Source: Chloranthus sessilifolius
Taxonomy: Eukaryota; Streptophyta; Magnoliopsida; Chloranthales; Chloranthaceae
DNA: 64,000 bases
Direction of reading: 5' to 3'
Assembly: GCA_021018995.1 (NCBI GenBank)
Contig: CM037590.1
Span: 39,124,287-39,188,286 of the forward strand
Numbering within the stretch: position 1 is the first letter of the stretch; the number at the start of each line of letters is the position of its first letter. The position numbers and the translations under genes are program-made. Positions 30,656 to 42,357 of this stretch are shown here, piece after piece. Under the pieces are notes generated by a model. The model saw only the letters and a list, made by a program, of their open reading frames with translations. It was not told the origin of the DNA and made no database searches.

Positions 30656-30989
30656 TGTGACAACCCATATATAATAGAATTTATTGACTTTAAAGTTTTA
30701 CAAAAAAGTTTATCATTTGAAAGTTAGAAATTTGATCAAAATGCAAAAAAATCAAATTTTATTATTAACTGGAAAGTTGACTTTTTATTTTTTGAGAATT
30801 TTGATTTAAGACTTTTTTTATTGAATTCAAATAGGGGATATTTCGTTGTTTATATGTAATATCTTAAGTAATTGACATTTACTTAAATGATATTACATAT
30901 AAATATGACCACTTGTTTGCCTATTTATCCCTTTCTATAATCTATCCATAATTCTAAAAAAGTCAATCCTTAGCAGATATCTCAAAAAC

Positions 30990-31365
30990 CCGTAACTATA
31001 TAATTATACGTTGAAATCCTAGCGTACAATTGATTATACGTTACAATCTCAGCGTATAATTTAAGCAGACCAGGACAAGTTGCCAATTATACATTGGTTT
31101 TCCTACGTATAATTAGTCCTCCTTGGATTAGGAATAAAAATCCTCGAACCGAACTGACTTCTAAATTATACGCTAGTTTCCCAACGTATAATTAATTAAT
31201 TAGTCCGCTTTTAACTAGAAAATTACCATCACGCAAATAACGGCTCCGCGAGCTAAATCGCCGCTTGAATTATACGCTAAACTTTTAGCATATAATTCAA
31301 TTATAATCAATTTGGCAAACGTATAATTTGTCAATTATACGTTGGACTTTCAACATATAATAATG
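30990..31365. repeat. Cluster of AATTATACG/CGTATAATT half-palindromes
   Basis: At least ten copies of ATTATACG or its complement sit in about 370 bp, often paired as inverted repeats around 6-10 bp (for example AATTATACGCTAG...CCAACGTATAATT). The cluster ends just upstream of a TATA box at 31373. Confidence 0.85.
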
Positions 31366-31673
31366 CCGATACTATAAATAGGCCCCTACCCCTCTCATTC
31401 TGAGCACATATTCATTCACTTATTCTTTTTGAAATTTTCGAGGTTGACTTTGATAGTCCGAATTAGAAAAAGTTGAACTCTAAATGTATGAGTTTAGAAC
31501 TTTGACTTTCTTCTAGGAATCTCGCTGAGTATTCGTTCTAGTTGGGGTTGACCCTTCTACTTCGTTTCTCGCGCTTTCCAAAGAGAGATAAAATTAGCCC
31601 TAGAACTTTCCCTTAGGATACCCCTGCTTAAATTTTTAATCCTAGATCCAATTAAAATTGTTTTGCCCAGGGG

Positions 31674-32475
31674 TAGGGCTGCAACAGAGCTGGCTCGAAA
31701 ATGAGAGTTTTTTCTCTCTTAAGCTTAGCTCAAGAGCCAGAGCAAAGTTTTTTATTTAAAGCTCAATTAAAGTAGAGCCAAACTAAAGCTGAGCATATAA
31801 AGCTCGGCTTGGCTTCATTAATAGTATATAATACTTTTATATGATAAAATATATTATATATAATTTTGAAATTTTATTTTATTTTTTTTCCCTTTACAAT
31901 AGAATTCATCTAATATATAGATAGATAGATATGTAATCAATATATAATCTTTATAATCCTCTATTAAAGTTTGCGCTTTTTTCTCATTCTCTCTATCTCT
32001 CTTTGTGCGCAACCATTAAAGTTCTTTCTCACTCATCTCAATGAACAATCAGTAGCATGGTAATTGACCAATCAATCATCACCTACGACCAACGCCAATG
32101 CTCTTAATCAATATTTAGCACATTAAATTTAAACACCTTTTTACTTTTCAAAATTTAAACATTTTTTTTTCTCCAATCGACCCGTTAAATCCAAAAGTAC
32201 TAAGGGATTAAAAGATATTAGGGTTTTCATTTATAAATTTTATTAAAATTTTCATCTATTAAAAAAAGAAGATATTGTTTAAAATAATATTAGGAAAAAA
32301 AATTATAATAAAACTTATTTAGCTAAAAGCTCGGCTCAACTCGAGCTCGATAAAGCCGAGCTAAAGCTCAAACTTTTTAGGCTCAAAAGGCCTAAAACCA
32401 AGTTCCAGCTCGACTTGTATAAGGTTGAGCCGAGCTAGAGCTGATCGGGCTCGGCCCGGCTCTGTTGCAGCCCTA
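31674..32475. mobile_element. Non-autonomous hAT element, 802 bp
   Basis: The ends are TAGGGCTGCAACAGAGC and its complement. The 8-bp duplication CCCAGGGG flanks it exactly (31666-31673, 32476-32483). Subterminal GAGCT/AGCTC motifs abound, as expected for hAT transposase sites. The interior is AT-rich and non-coding. Confidence 0.92.
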
Positions 32476-32524
32476 CCCAGGGGAGCTAACAGAGGATATT
32501 CAGGAATGGGTTCAATCCTCCCAT

Positions 32525-32777
32525 GCATAAGGGGCCAGCATCTTTTAGTTTAGAACTTTTAGGTAGATTTTTGAATTAGTTAAAAGTAGGCAATCATGGC
32601 TGCTAAAACTGACTGGTCGGTATTTAGTATAGGAGTTTAATCCACAATCCCTCACGCATAAAGGGCCAACACCTTTTAGGTTAGAATTTTTAGGTAGATT
32701 TCTGAATTAGCTAAAAGTAGACAATCTTGACTGCTAAAACTGACTGTCGGTATTTAGTATAGGAGTCTAATCCACAA
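32525..32777. repeat. Two-copy tandem repeat, about 127-bp unit
   Basis: Units share GCATAA, GGGCCA, TTTTAGGTAGATTT, TGCTAAAACTGACTG and GTCGGTATTTAGTATAGGAG. A C-rich tract follows at 32780-32799. Confidence 0.85.
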
Positions 32778-33140
32778 TCTCCCCCCCTCCTCCCCCCCAA
32801 ACCTCGCGATCAATGACGTTCTATAACATCGATAAACATATGTAGGTGGCGATCACAAATCAGGTTAATATGTCTGTTTGCTACAACCATTTTTTAAATA
32901 CTTTATTTTATTAGTGAGTTTAATTGTTACTAACGTCTTTTTTACAAGATAGTAGTAAGTATGTTTGTCACTAATATATTTGTTTGCGGGTTTATTAGCA
33001 AGTCTGTTTATTGCTAATTCACCTTTATTCAAATTTCACATTAAAATGAGTATGTTTGTCACTGAGGTTGGTTTTGCAGGTCTCTTTGCTGGATTACCCT
33101 TATTTAAGTGCTAGTAAGCCTATTTGTTACTAACACTCGG

Positions 33141-33815
33141 TGTGATAAGCTTGTTTGTTATCTTACCTTTAAACTAAGCAAATTTGTAATTAAGTTACTA
33201 ATTTACTTTCACCCCCTTTAAACCAAGTCCCAAGTGGCCACATTCGGCTATTTTCCTGAATCGAGAGGGTTCCCGAAAACGTGTACCAACACATCTTTAT
33301 ACCATGGTACATGATATCTATTTTCATGATCAAGGAAAGCCCAACAAGCGATCGCGTAGGGCCCAACATTGTCTTAAGTTGTGTTTAACATTGCTCTTTG
33401 GAAGTGTAGAAAAGAGTAGTTGCGATTCTTTGTTGTTGCAAATGAATATGAGAGAGAGAGAGAGGGAAGGATTGGAGGAAGAAAAAGGGGAAGCTACTTT
33501 TTGAAATAGAAAAAACATCCCTTTTTAAAAGTGCAATGTCAATCACTCGATGTGATAAGCCTGTTTGTTGTCTCACCTTTAAACTAAGCAAGTTTGTTTA
33601 TTACTAATTTACCTTCACCCCTTTTAAACGAAGTCCCAAGTGATCACATTTGGCTATTTTTTCGAATCCGAGAAGGTTCCTAAAAATACGTACCAACACA
33701 TATTTGTACCATGATACATGATAGCTATTTTCATGATAAAAGGGGTGAAGGTAAATTAGTAATAAACAAACTTGCTTAGTTTAAAGGTGAGATAACAAAC
33801 AGGCTTATCACATCG
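33141..33815. repeat. Direct and inverted repeats of one segment
   Basis: The block 33141-33330 recurs directly at 33551-33740 (TACCTTTAAACTAAGCAA, AAGTCCCAAGTG, GTACCAACACAT). The sequence 33741-33815 is then the inverse of 33552-33625. The result is a hairpin-capable region. No coding frame is convincing. Confidence 0.75.
33367..33507. repeat. Segment duplicated at 34582-34726
   Basis: About 140 bp, from AACATTGTCTTAAGTTGTG through the (GA)n run to GGGGAAGCTACT, recurs 1.2 kb downstream in the same direction with few changes. The short ORF over it has no family resemblance. Confidence 0.8.
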
Positions 33816-33945
33816 GGAGGTCCAACAGGCGGTCGCATAGGGCCGCCAAATTCTACTTTATTTCCCAGATGGAGAATCACATGCTATGTGGTGTGATCAA
33901 CCTAAAATAATACCCGTTTTAGGTTGAGCAACAATGGGACACACA

Positions 33946-34145
33946 CATGCGCGCGCGCGCACACACACACACACACATATATATATCCTGAATTTTTTTG
34001 GGTGATACCTAATGTTATTATCCAAGTTGTCGTCGCACCCAATTCTCATGATTAGTGCCACATGGTGCCCAAATAGTTTGGGTGTAGCCCTAAATGATAC
34101 AGCCGAGTGTATAGTCCCAACCCTCATATATATATATATATATAA
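33946..34145. repeat. Compound microsatellites with intervening unique sequence
   Basis: A (CA)(CG)(CA)(TA) run lies at 33946-33988 and a (TA)n run at 34125-34143. The spacer contains GCCACATGGTGCCCAAA. Confidence 0.8.
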
Positions 34146-34261
34146 CATGCCATATGGTTGATTAGCCACTTGACAACATATGATTTAATCAAAATTAGAC
34201 TTTCTTGCCTTCCATTTGATGAAGTCAAAGATAAGATTGGTAATAAGTTCTAAAAGTGAAA

Positions 34262-34500
34262 AAAAAAATGCAACAAAGGTTTTGAACTACAATCAAACTC
34301 TAAATACTTTAAGTGCTTAACTATGCGTCCGCAATCAAGTTTTTTATATACTTGTCTACATAATTTATTTTAAATATATATATATAAAATGCAACAAAGG
34401 TTTTGAACCACAATCGAACTCTAAATACTTTAAGTGCAACTATGCATCTGCAATCAAGTTTTTGATATACTTGTCTACATAATATATATATATATATATA
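34262..34500. repeat. Two-copy tandem repeat, about 118-bp unit, with TA runs
   Basis: Units share ATGCAACAAAGGTTTTGAAC, CTCTAAATACTTTAAGTGC and ATACTTGTCTACATAAT, each ending in a TA tract. Confidence 0.85.
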
Positions 34501-34861
34501 ACACTAATATTCTAATACAAAACTTATCCTACCCAACAGTGAACCAAGTTAGCTCAACAACGACGAATTGAGCCAATCATGCAACATTGTCTTAAGTTGT
34601 GTTTAGCATTGCTCTTTGGAAGTGCAGAAAAGAGTAGTTGCTATTCTTTGTTGTTGCAAATGAATATGAGAGAGAGAGAGAGAGAAGGATTGGAGGAAGA
34701 AAAAGGGGAAGCTACTCTTTGAAATAGACCGGCCTTAGACACGTTTGGCAACTAGTAGGGAAAGATAAAACTTTAGCATTATTTTGATTTCTCAGTTTCA
34801 TGTTAATTTAAAAGATCACATTAGTTGTTTAAGGCCCTGGCCAGCACAAGTTTAAATAAAT

Positions 34862-35474
34862 GGCAGATTACCCATAAGGGTCTAAAGTCAGTGCTAATTA
34901 CCTAATAGGGTCCGACTTATCATTTATAACGTGAGAGGGTATCAGTCACTCAACTTTTCTATTTTGTTATTTTAAGAAAATTTTTAATTGGCGTGTGCTG
35001 AAATTCAATTAAAGTGAAAAAATGAGTTAGATGAAAATGCGTCTACGGTCTCATATGAGATCGCTTAATCAGTCGCATATAGGACTGATTAGTCCACTAC
35101 ATGACCAATAGTGTCGATCTCATATAAGACTAATCGGTTCCATATGAGATCATTTGTCCAATATGAGGCAAGTCAATTTTACATGAGACAGACCAATCAT
35201 TTATAAGACGGATCGGCCTCAAATGAGATTGACACTATTGGTCTTATAATGAACTAAGCGGTCTTATATGAAACCGATTGATCGGTTTCATAAAGACCAT
35301 AGGGGTATTTTTGTCTAAGTCATTTTTTCACTTAAGTTAAATTTCAACAAAAACCTTACTTATAATAAAAAAATGGAAAAGTTGAGGGTCCGAGTCCCTT
35401 TCAGATGATAAAATATAAGTCCAACCCTACCAGGTAAATACCATGTAAGTGGAGACCCTCTTGGGTAAAAACTC
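34862..35474. mobile_element. Mutator-type fold-back MITE, 613 bp
   Basis: Inverted ends of roughly 180 bp share TTACCCA, AGGGTC, CTCAACTTTTC and AAGTGAAAAAATGA. The flanks carry TTAAATAAAT on both sides (34852-34861, 35475-35484), a 9-10-bp target duplication as made by Mutator-like transposases. The centre (35040-35300) is packed with palindromes related to CATATGAGACCGATCGGTC. Confidence 0.82.
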
Positions 35475-35834
35475 TTAAATAAATTATAATAGACCTGTAA
35501 ATAATCTCTGTTATAATTTCTTGGCAGCACCTTGAGTTAATTTTCTGTAGTCTTTCAACTGCTTATGGGTCGAGTCGGGCCAGGTCAAAATTTTGGTTGT
35601 CATATAGGTTAAGGTATATGTTCCTCCTGAACCGCCCCTCCTTGGCCCAACTCGACTCGAGGGTCAAAGTTATACACCCGACCCGATGCCCAACCCAAAA
35701 TCCCGACCTGAGCTAGTTTAAAATTAGTTTTTCCTTGATTTTATATCCGACCCAACTTGTTCTAAGTTTTGCCTGATCTGAAGCTTAGGTTGGATGCTTC
35801 ATGGCCGACTCAACCCAACGATTCATATTTATGT

Positions 35835-35981
35835 CACTACAAAAAATAAGACTATTAGCGTCAGTTTTTTGCTCCAAATAATTGTTGCTATTAATAAAAA
35901 TACTATTAAGACTATTAGCGGCAGTTTTTTGTTAATAGCGGCAATTTTTGACTGCCGCTAATAGTCTTGTTTTTTGTAGTG
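35835..35981. mobile_element. CACTA-type MITE, 147 bp
   Basis: Starts CACTACAAAAAATAAGAC and ends with the inverse GTCTTGTTTTTTGTAGTG. It is flanked by the 3-bp duplication TGT. The inner arms pair through CTATTAGCGGCAG-like sequence. Confidence 0.9.
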
Positions 35982-36763
35982 TGTGCCCAAACCCGGTAGA
36001 AAATCCTGGTCTGGTTGGTTGGATATCTGGTTGACCAACCAATTGACAACCTTATCCGTAACTTCCTCGTTTGCTGCTTGTAACACCTTTTGACAACTCT
36101 GATGTCATCTCCATGAAGCCTTTTCATCTCTCTGTGACAATTATTTTTGTTTTATTTTATTAATTGGTCTATAAATAATAAAAAGTAAATTTAATAATAT
36201 TTTCAAGCAAATTTTACTAAAACATATTGTACCCAAATTCTAAATAGGAAAAAATCAGCCAATTTCTAGAACACTAAACCGTCTCACAAGACGAGTCTAC
36301 ACGACCAATATTGTGAACTAAAAACCAATTCTAGTAGACTGGCCTCGAAGCATGTACAATAGTATCAATTCAATCCCACTAGAATAGTCACCCGTATTGT
36401 GAACTAAAAATCAACTTTGGTGGGTTGGCTATGAAGCATGTACTATAATATCAATGCAGTCCCGTTGAAGTGGTCCTGGAGAGGGTTTAATTCGGAGGGA
36501 ACAAATTGACAGGACTAAATATGCTTTGGTGGGCTAGTCGCAAAGTAACCCATATCCAGTCCATGTTGCAGCGTTTCAGTCATCTAGAAATAAGTCATTT
36601 TTTTTTGTATTTAAACTGGCACTCAGAAATGTTTTGATAAAATGCCCAATATTTAAAGCCATTGAATTTTAAATCATACAATAGAGATTGTGTTTCATAA
36701 GAATCTTTTGTATATAGGATATTCGGATTATTACTTTCGAATCATGTAGCTTAGATTGTTTAA

Positions 36764-36972
36764 GGCTTTGTTTGGGATTGCTCTTTTGAGGCAAAGAGCA
36801 ACTACTTAAAAAAGCAAGTTTAAATTACTTTTTTAAAGAGACCCAAATTATGCTCTTTCACCCTATGAAAGAGTTAAGAATACTTCCAACCAAACACACT
36901 CCCACACTAAAGTACTCTACACTAGAGCAAAGAGCCACTCTTTGCCTCCAAAGAGAAATCCCAAACACAACC
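36764..36972. mobile_element. Tourist-like PIF/Harbinger MITE, 209 bp
   Basis: Starts GGCTTTGTTTGGGATT and ends AATCCCAAACACAACC, with TAA target duplications on both sides. The inner arms share CTCTTTGCCTC-like sequence. Confidence 0.88.
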
Positions 36973-37114
36973 TAATAGCCCCTTAAAAGATATTGGGGAA
37001 CAAAAATTAACTTAAGCACCATGCGGGAAAAATCGTCAATCCTAGGGAGATACACATTTGGTCAAATGTCAAAAGTATCATTTTAGTTATAGGTATTAGG
37101 TTACATCTATTTGC

Positions 37115-37420
37115 GCCTACAAGAATAGTGATGGCGCCTAGATTTAAAATCAATCGACTGTTTGTAATCAAACGATGGAGATCATTTTCACCGAATCTTC
37201 AACATGATGGGTCTTGAGACCATGTGTTTATCACTATACAGTCAGTTTACCATTCTAGTTGACATGGACCTCAAAAATTACCCTAAAATTATATAATGCA
37301 CATAATGCATGCTCATGATCTGAACTCTCGAGATCCACTATTTGGAAGATTGGGGTGAACAACGATCTCAATCGTCTGATTCCAAGAAGTCAATTGGTTT
37401 CAAAGGGAAGCATCCTCAGT
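37115..37420. mobile_element. Fold-back element, GCGCCTAC family
   Basis: Arms pair through CAGACGATNGAGATC, TTCACC and AATCTTC around a 150-bp centre. GCGCCTAC occurs at the left edge. Related to 58238-58571. Diverged, and no target duplication was identified. Confidence 0.5.
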
Positions 37421-37423
37421 AAT

Positions 37424-40400
37424 TGTCACGACCCATAATTGTAGCCAATCACGAGGGCCTAGAATTTCGTGTTATGACATCGCATGCTGGTTAATGTGAT
37501 AAACGGACATACACATAATCCATAAATCATCTTAGAATTTGGCTCAATATAATTTAATGTTGCATTTAATGACTCATAAATAAAGCGGAAAGTATAACCA
37601 ACAAATAATAATTTCTTATTCTTGCATCTCGAGATAGGAGAGAAAAATAAACTAAGGTTTCACGTAGGGTAAAATCGTCTCAAACGTAAACCCATAAGAT
37701 GCATCAAAAACAAAACAACTGAAAATAATCGATCAAAAAAAAAAAAAACCTGAAAATATGTCTAAAGAAAATAAAAGTCTATAGCTAAAAGAACTCTCTA
37801 GGCTTATAATAGTTCGACGGATTTACGCCCTCATTCAAGTGGTAGCTAACATCCTCATCTAAATAAGCCGCCTCGAGTACAACTGCTTCAACGTCATCAT
37901 AGATAGGATGATCTGATTCCTCACCTACAACTGTTAGATTTTTTTTTTTTTTGGGAGGAGGGGAGGGGTGAGTTTACTCAGTCGCGTAAGCTCAGTGGTA
38001 TGAAATCGCTTGAGTTGTAGTGCATTTTAAAGATAAAACCAAATATTTTTACATGATGGCAAAAATATTCATAATTTCATAACATATTATCTAAAATTGG
38101 AAACTAGATCATAGCAGGAAATGCATATGATACATCTAATTCATATTTTTTTTTTTCTATCTGTCTTCTCATCTTATCATACGTGACATATTTGAAGTCT
38201 TATTATTACTTCATATGCTTACACAACATACTTTATATCTTACTTATCTTATTTAAAATGACTTATGTCAGGACAGCTACCCGAGCCTACCATGCAAGAT
38301 TCATGTGTAAATAATCACCTAACCTCCATATCATAACATAAACCATCATCCAGCCATATGAGGTTGAGCGCATCAGTAAAACAGGTTCTCTGAAGTCGAA
38401 TCCTCCAGTGTCCCCTTAGTTTGAGATAAAGCTATCATATTATCCTTAAGACCGTCTCGGCTGCAGACGTTAGGGCCTTACGGTGGCTCGTAAGGTATGA
38501 TACGTGTAAAACTTAATTCACATTTAACTGACCTTCACAATTATCTTATCATATCATTATTCGATTTTGGGCTTAGGTCCCTACCCCGATTTTATATTGA
38601 TGTGAGCTTAAGTCTTCACTTTCTTATCATATCTGTACCTTAATATATTCGTTTCTCATTTTTTTTCTCATAATTTAATTAGAGTGGGCTACAATGCGAT
38701 GAATTTTACTAAACTACGCTTTATAAGGGACATGTTTCGTAGTAATCTGGATGTTCTTCGTATGATAGCTCATAGTCTCATAGAGGTATTACAATCATAC
38801 ATGAATGCCTATATTTCAAGTTCCACATGATCGTGAAAGAAACCCCAACATGATGAAGGATTATATCGTGTGTTATATCTTATTTCTTAACATATCATAC
38901 ATATGTTATGTTATAATTTTTAACATGATGAATATCATATGATAAAGATGAAATAATTATAAGAAATAAACTATCGCATGCACCATAAGCATTTAGCAAA
39001 CATAATGAAATCATTATGGAGCATAGAATGTAAAATATTAATTAAAAATAAAGTATAAGAAATATTTAAATATATTTATTCTATAATTGAGTCTAATTAC
39101 TCTTCATTGGAGGTAGTCGTGTTTATAGAACTTGATGATTTAATCGGTAAAGTGATCAGACTTGTTTTGAATTCTAAAGAGACACGCATGCCCATACAAT
39201 AACTGTAGGAGCCTTAAAAGAGGTAACTGACATTTTCATTATGTTCGAAAGGCAAAAAATAATAAGATCGAGTCCTGTCTCACTTAAATTAGAGGTCCCT
39301 GCGAAAAGAAACTCGAAAATCAGATTTATAAAGAATATACAGTTCTGAACTGCCAATCTCAACTAGTCGAATTGGGTCTCGATTGGTCGAGATCAAAGAA
39401 GACAACAGATGGGACAACACCTCGACTGGTCAAATGTGCATTTAGATCAGTCAGGTTTCCAAAGTTGAGAATGAAAGCAGGTTTGCATCAATTTGACTAG
39501 TCGAATTTACACTTCGACCGGTCAGGTTTCCTGAAAGGGCTATAAGGAAATCAATCTCGAAAATGAAACTCTATAAACTAAGTAACCTCGACCGGTCGAA
39601 ATTATGAAGGAATACAGAACTCGACTAATCAAATTGAGGTTTCGACCGGTCAAGTTTCCTAAAAGAACTAGAAGGCATTCAGTCTCTATTGGTTGAAAAT
39701 AGGTTTTGATCGGTTGAGATCAAGAAGGAAGAATTTCGAAGAAAATTTAGAACTTCGACTGATCGAGTTGAAGTTTCGATCGGTCGAGTTGACTGAATAG
39801 CCTGAAAGGGATTCAACCTCGACTGGTCAAGTTTACTGAACAGTAAGCAAACAGTTTATATAAACTCGATCGATCGAATTGGATTTTCGATCGATCGATT
39901 TTCTGAAGGGACACGAGAGAAGGTCCATCTCGACTGGTCGAAAGTGAATTTCGACCAGTCGAGTTCAACCAGAGGACAACAATCCTTATACAAAATACAT
40001 CTTGATCGCCCGACTTTGGATTTCGACCGGTCGAGTTGCCAATTTCAGGCACAAGTTGAGTTTTCGGCCGCAATTCTAGATCTCTTTCTTTCTTGATTAT
40101 TTTTATGGGGTTGATTTCGAGTTTTTCTTTTTGAAATAACTGAATAATTTAAGATGAATTGAGAGGCTCCCACCTGTTAAAGCGTGAATCGATTTCCATG
40201 ATGATTTGGCTAACGACGGTTGGATTCAAAGCGTTGATTGCTTGAGTCCTTTCACAAGTAATCTTCTCTTGCGACGAAATTATTGCAACGATGAGGATCC
40301 TCGATGGGAAGGTGATTGGGCTCCAGAAAGGAATGCTCGGGTTGCCAATAAAATGGTAGTCCAAACACATGGTGTTGCTCTGCCGTAGAACCCTGTGGAG

Positions 40401-40836
40401 ATCCGATGAGGGAGGTGTAACTGATAGTGCATGATGGACATGCTTTTGTAGGGAAGTGAGAACAGAAGAGAGAGACGATTGAGAGAGAATGAAATAGAGA
40501 TTCTAATTCTCTCTAGGTTTCTCATATATAGAGAAGAGGTAAATAGAGTAAGAGTCCGAATGGGCAAGTTGATTAGCCCAAAAAGGTAAAGTCCTTTAAG
40601 GATTCTAATTGTTTGCAAATCAATTCCATAAATGGTGAAATTTTATGGCCTTAATTGTTTTAAGGCAATAGGACTCTTAGAATTCAGTTGCCATTCTTGT
40701 ATAAACCAATCTTAATTAAAATTTTCTTAATTTAATTATGTGCGGGCCATGATAAGGTGTGCGCACCAACACCGGGTCTTAGTGCTTCACCCATTTATTA
40801 CCATTAAATAGGGTCAACTTGACTCGAGTCATAACA
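37424..40836 (+). mobile_element. Solo-LTR-like element, family C copy 2, with array
   Basis: 3.4 kb, from TGTCACGACCC to CATAACA, flanked by the exact 5-bp duplication GTAAT (37419-37423, 40837-40841). It aligns along its length with 22682-25581 (for example CCTCCATATCATAACATAAA and CGGTGGCTCGTAAGGTAT). It differs by an extra array at 39360-40060. No coding region. Same interpretation as copy 1. Confidence 0.82.
39360..40060. repeat. TCGACCGGTCGA palindrome array in family C copy 2
   Basis: About 20 copies of TCGACYGGTCGA and close variants (TCGATCGATCGA, TCGACTGGTCAA) sit every 25-50 bp. They are joined by sequence such as TTTCCTGAAAGG and GAAATCAAGAAGG. Copy 1 has only short, non-repeated sequence at the matching place (about 24700-24900). 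Confidence 0.88.
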
Positions 40837-40841
40837 GTAAT

Positions 40842-41531
40842 CCTATTACTGGCAGCACGATTAGAGATCCCTTAAAATATTGGATAGCTTTTGAGATTTT
40901 TTCTTAGATTATACATCTCAAACTACACACGAAATCACAGACAAAGCCAAGAACTTCTATGGGGAGGGGCTCAAGTCATTAGGGCCATGGTTACCAAAAT
41001 TTACGATTTTTAGAAACATACTCATTTAAAACACGTTTTTTTTTTCATAAAACGTGGGAAACACTTTTAAAATGCATATTTTTATAAAAATGCTCATATT
41101 TTTAAGAAAATCATGAATTTATGTTTTAAACGAATTTTTTTCCGAATTTTTTCTTATTTTCTCAAAAAAATATTTATTTTTAATATTTTTAAATATTCTA
41201 TTTACTTCTTTCCAAATGCTTCTCAATTTTTTTTCCCAAAGTTTGCCGATTTTTGACAATTATTTTTTTCACCTCGCTGATTTTTTCCCGATTTTTGACT
41301 TAGTAACTATGGCAAAGGCCTATTTTAGAGCCAGCCTACCATGGCTAGAGAGGGCTCGGGTTAATAATTGGGCTTGAGTCTATCTTTAGTTTAAAACAAA
41401 GATTTGTAGGAGTCATTCCCCTCGCTCTAAGCCATCGGATTTGAAGAACGTGTTGGAAAGACCTTTGAGGCAAAATATTGGCACAAGACAGGATCTCTAT
41501 CACCTGATTGAATACGACCAAAGGCCATCAT
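40842..41531. other. Intergenic stretch before the MULE, nothing recognised
   Basis: AT-rich, with T runs and short inverted TTTTTA/AAAAAT tracts. No gene or bounded element was seen. Confidence 0.45.
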
Positions 41532-41540
41532 ATGATTCAA

Positions 41541-41636
41541 GGGAAATTTACCTGACCGACCCTGTCAGATGTACCTTTTACTGCAAAGACCCTATAGTTT
41601 CACCTTTACCCAAATCGACCCGCTGCGCGCCGAGCC
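41541..41636 (+). repeat. MULE left terminal inverted repeat
   Basis: 96 bp, pairs with 50877-50972 with three mismatches seen by eye (CCGACC/TCGACC, CAAAG/CAGAG, CGACC/CGATCC). Preceded by the 9-bp target duplication. Confidence 0.93.
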
Positions 41637-41989
41637 GACCATAAGGAGAATAAAAAGTCCATATTACCCCCTTCTCTGACTTTCTTTAACCCAAATACAT
41701 TCTCTTTTTCCTCATTTTAATATGCGCTAAAGTTACAAGAAGTTAGAGGTGGTGAAGGTGACGACGTCTTCTACCTCAGATTTGTTAACTGGAAGAAGAA
41801 AACAGAGGTTTGGGAGAAGAAGCTCCTGCATTTTGCCATTCGGAGTTGAAGATCTTGCAGTTTCCCATTCCGACGCGAGGTATGTTCATATCCAATGTAA
41901 ACCATATCGAAATAACTTTTGGAAAAGGTAAATATATTCGATTGTAAATAAATGCAGGAGCTGGTCGATTAGTAAGATATGCTTCGATT

Positions 41990-42290
41990 GAGTACTCAAT
42001 CGCTACCGATTGAGTTACCAATCGTTATCGATTGCTTATCCAATCGGCACCGACTTTATAAACAATCGATATCGATTGGATATCCAATCGACAAGCTCCT
42101 GCATTTATTTAAAATCGGGGCCGATTGGATACTCAATCGTTAACGATTGGTAACTCAATCAGTAGCGATTGGTAACTCAATCGGTAGTGATTGGATACTC
42201 AATCGGAAACGATTGGTAACTCAATCGGTAACTATTGAATACTCAATCGGTAACGATTGGATACTCAATCGGTAACGATTGGATATCAGT
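41990..42290. repeat. CAATCG...CGATTG palindrome cluster, MULE 5' region
   Basis: A dense series of CAATCGGTAACGATTGG units with linkers GATACT or GTAACT lies directly upstream of the transposase start. Units repeat every 18-25 bp. Confidence 0.9.
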
Positions 42291-42357
42291 TGTTTTGCTA
42301 CCAATTTATCATATTCATCCGTCTTATGACTCCTTTCTTCTCCTTCTTAAAGTAGTG

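Larger units (their letters stand above)
30656..32491 (+). mobile_element. Possible solo LTR or LTR fragment with palindrome cluster
   Basis: It begins TGTGACAACCC, similar to the LTR start TGTCACGACCC of family C, and may end GCTAACA after removal of a nested hAT MITE (31674-32475). A CTATAAATAGG box at 31372-31382 is followed by leader-like sequence, as in an LTR promoter. The flanks (ACTCA/GAGGA) do not form a target duplication, so the ends are unproven. Confidence 0.4.

Noticed and set aside
40149..40618. ORFs of 73-112 aa
   Set aside because: Within the second family C element; no domain and inconsistent with the sister copy.
41990..42290. Regular palindromic repeats that could suggest a CRISPR array
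   Set aside because: Plant nuclear DNA; units are degenerate, have linkers of a few bases rather than uniform unique spacers, and lie inside a MULE.
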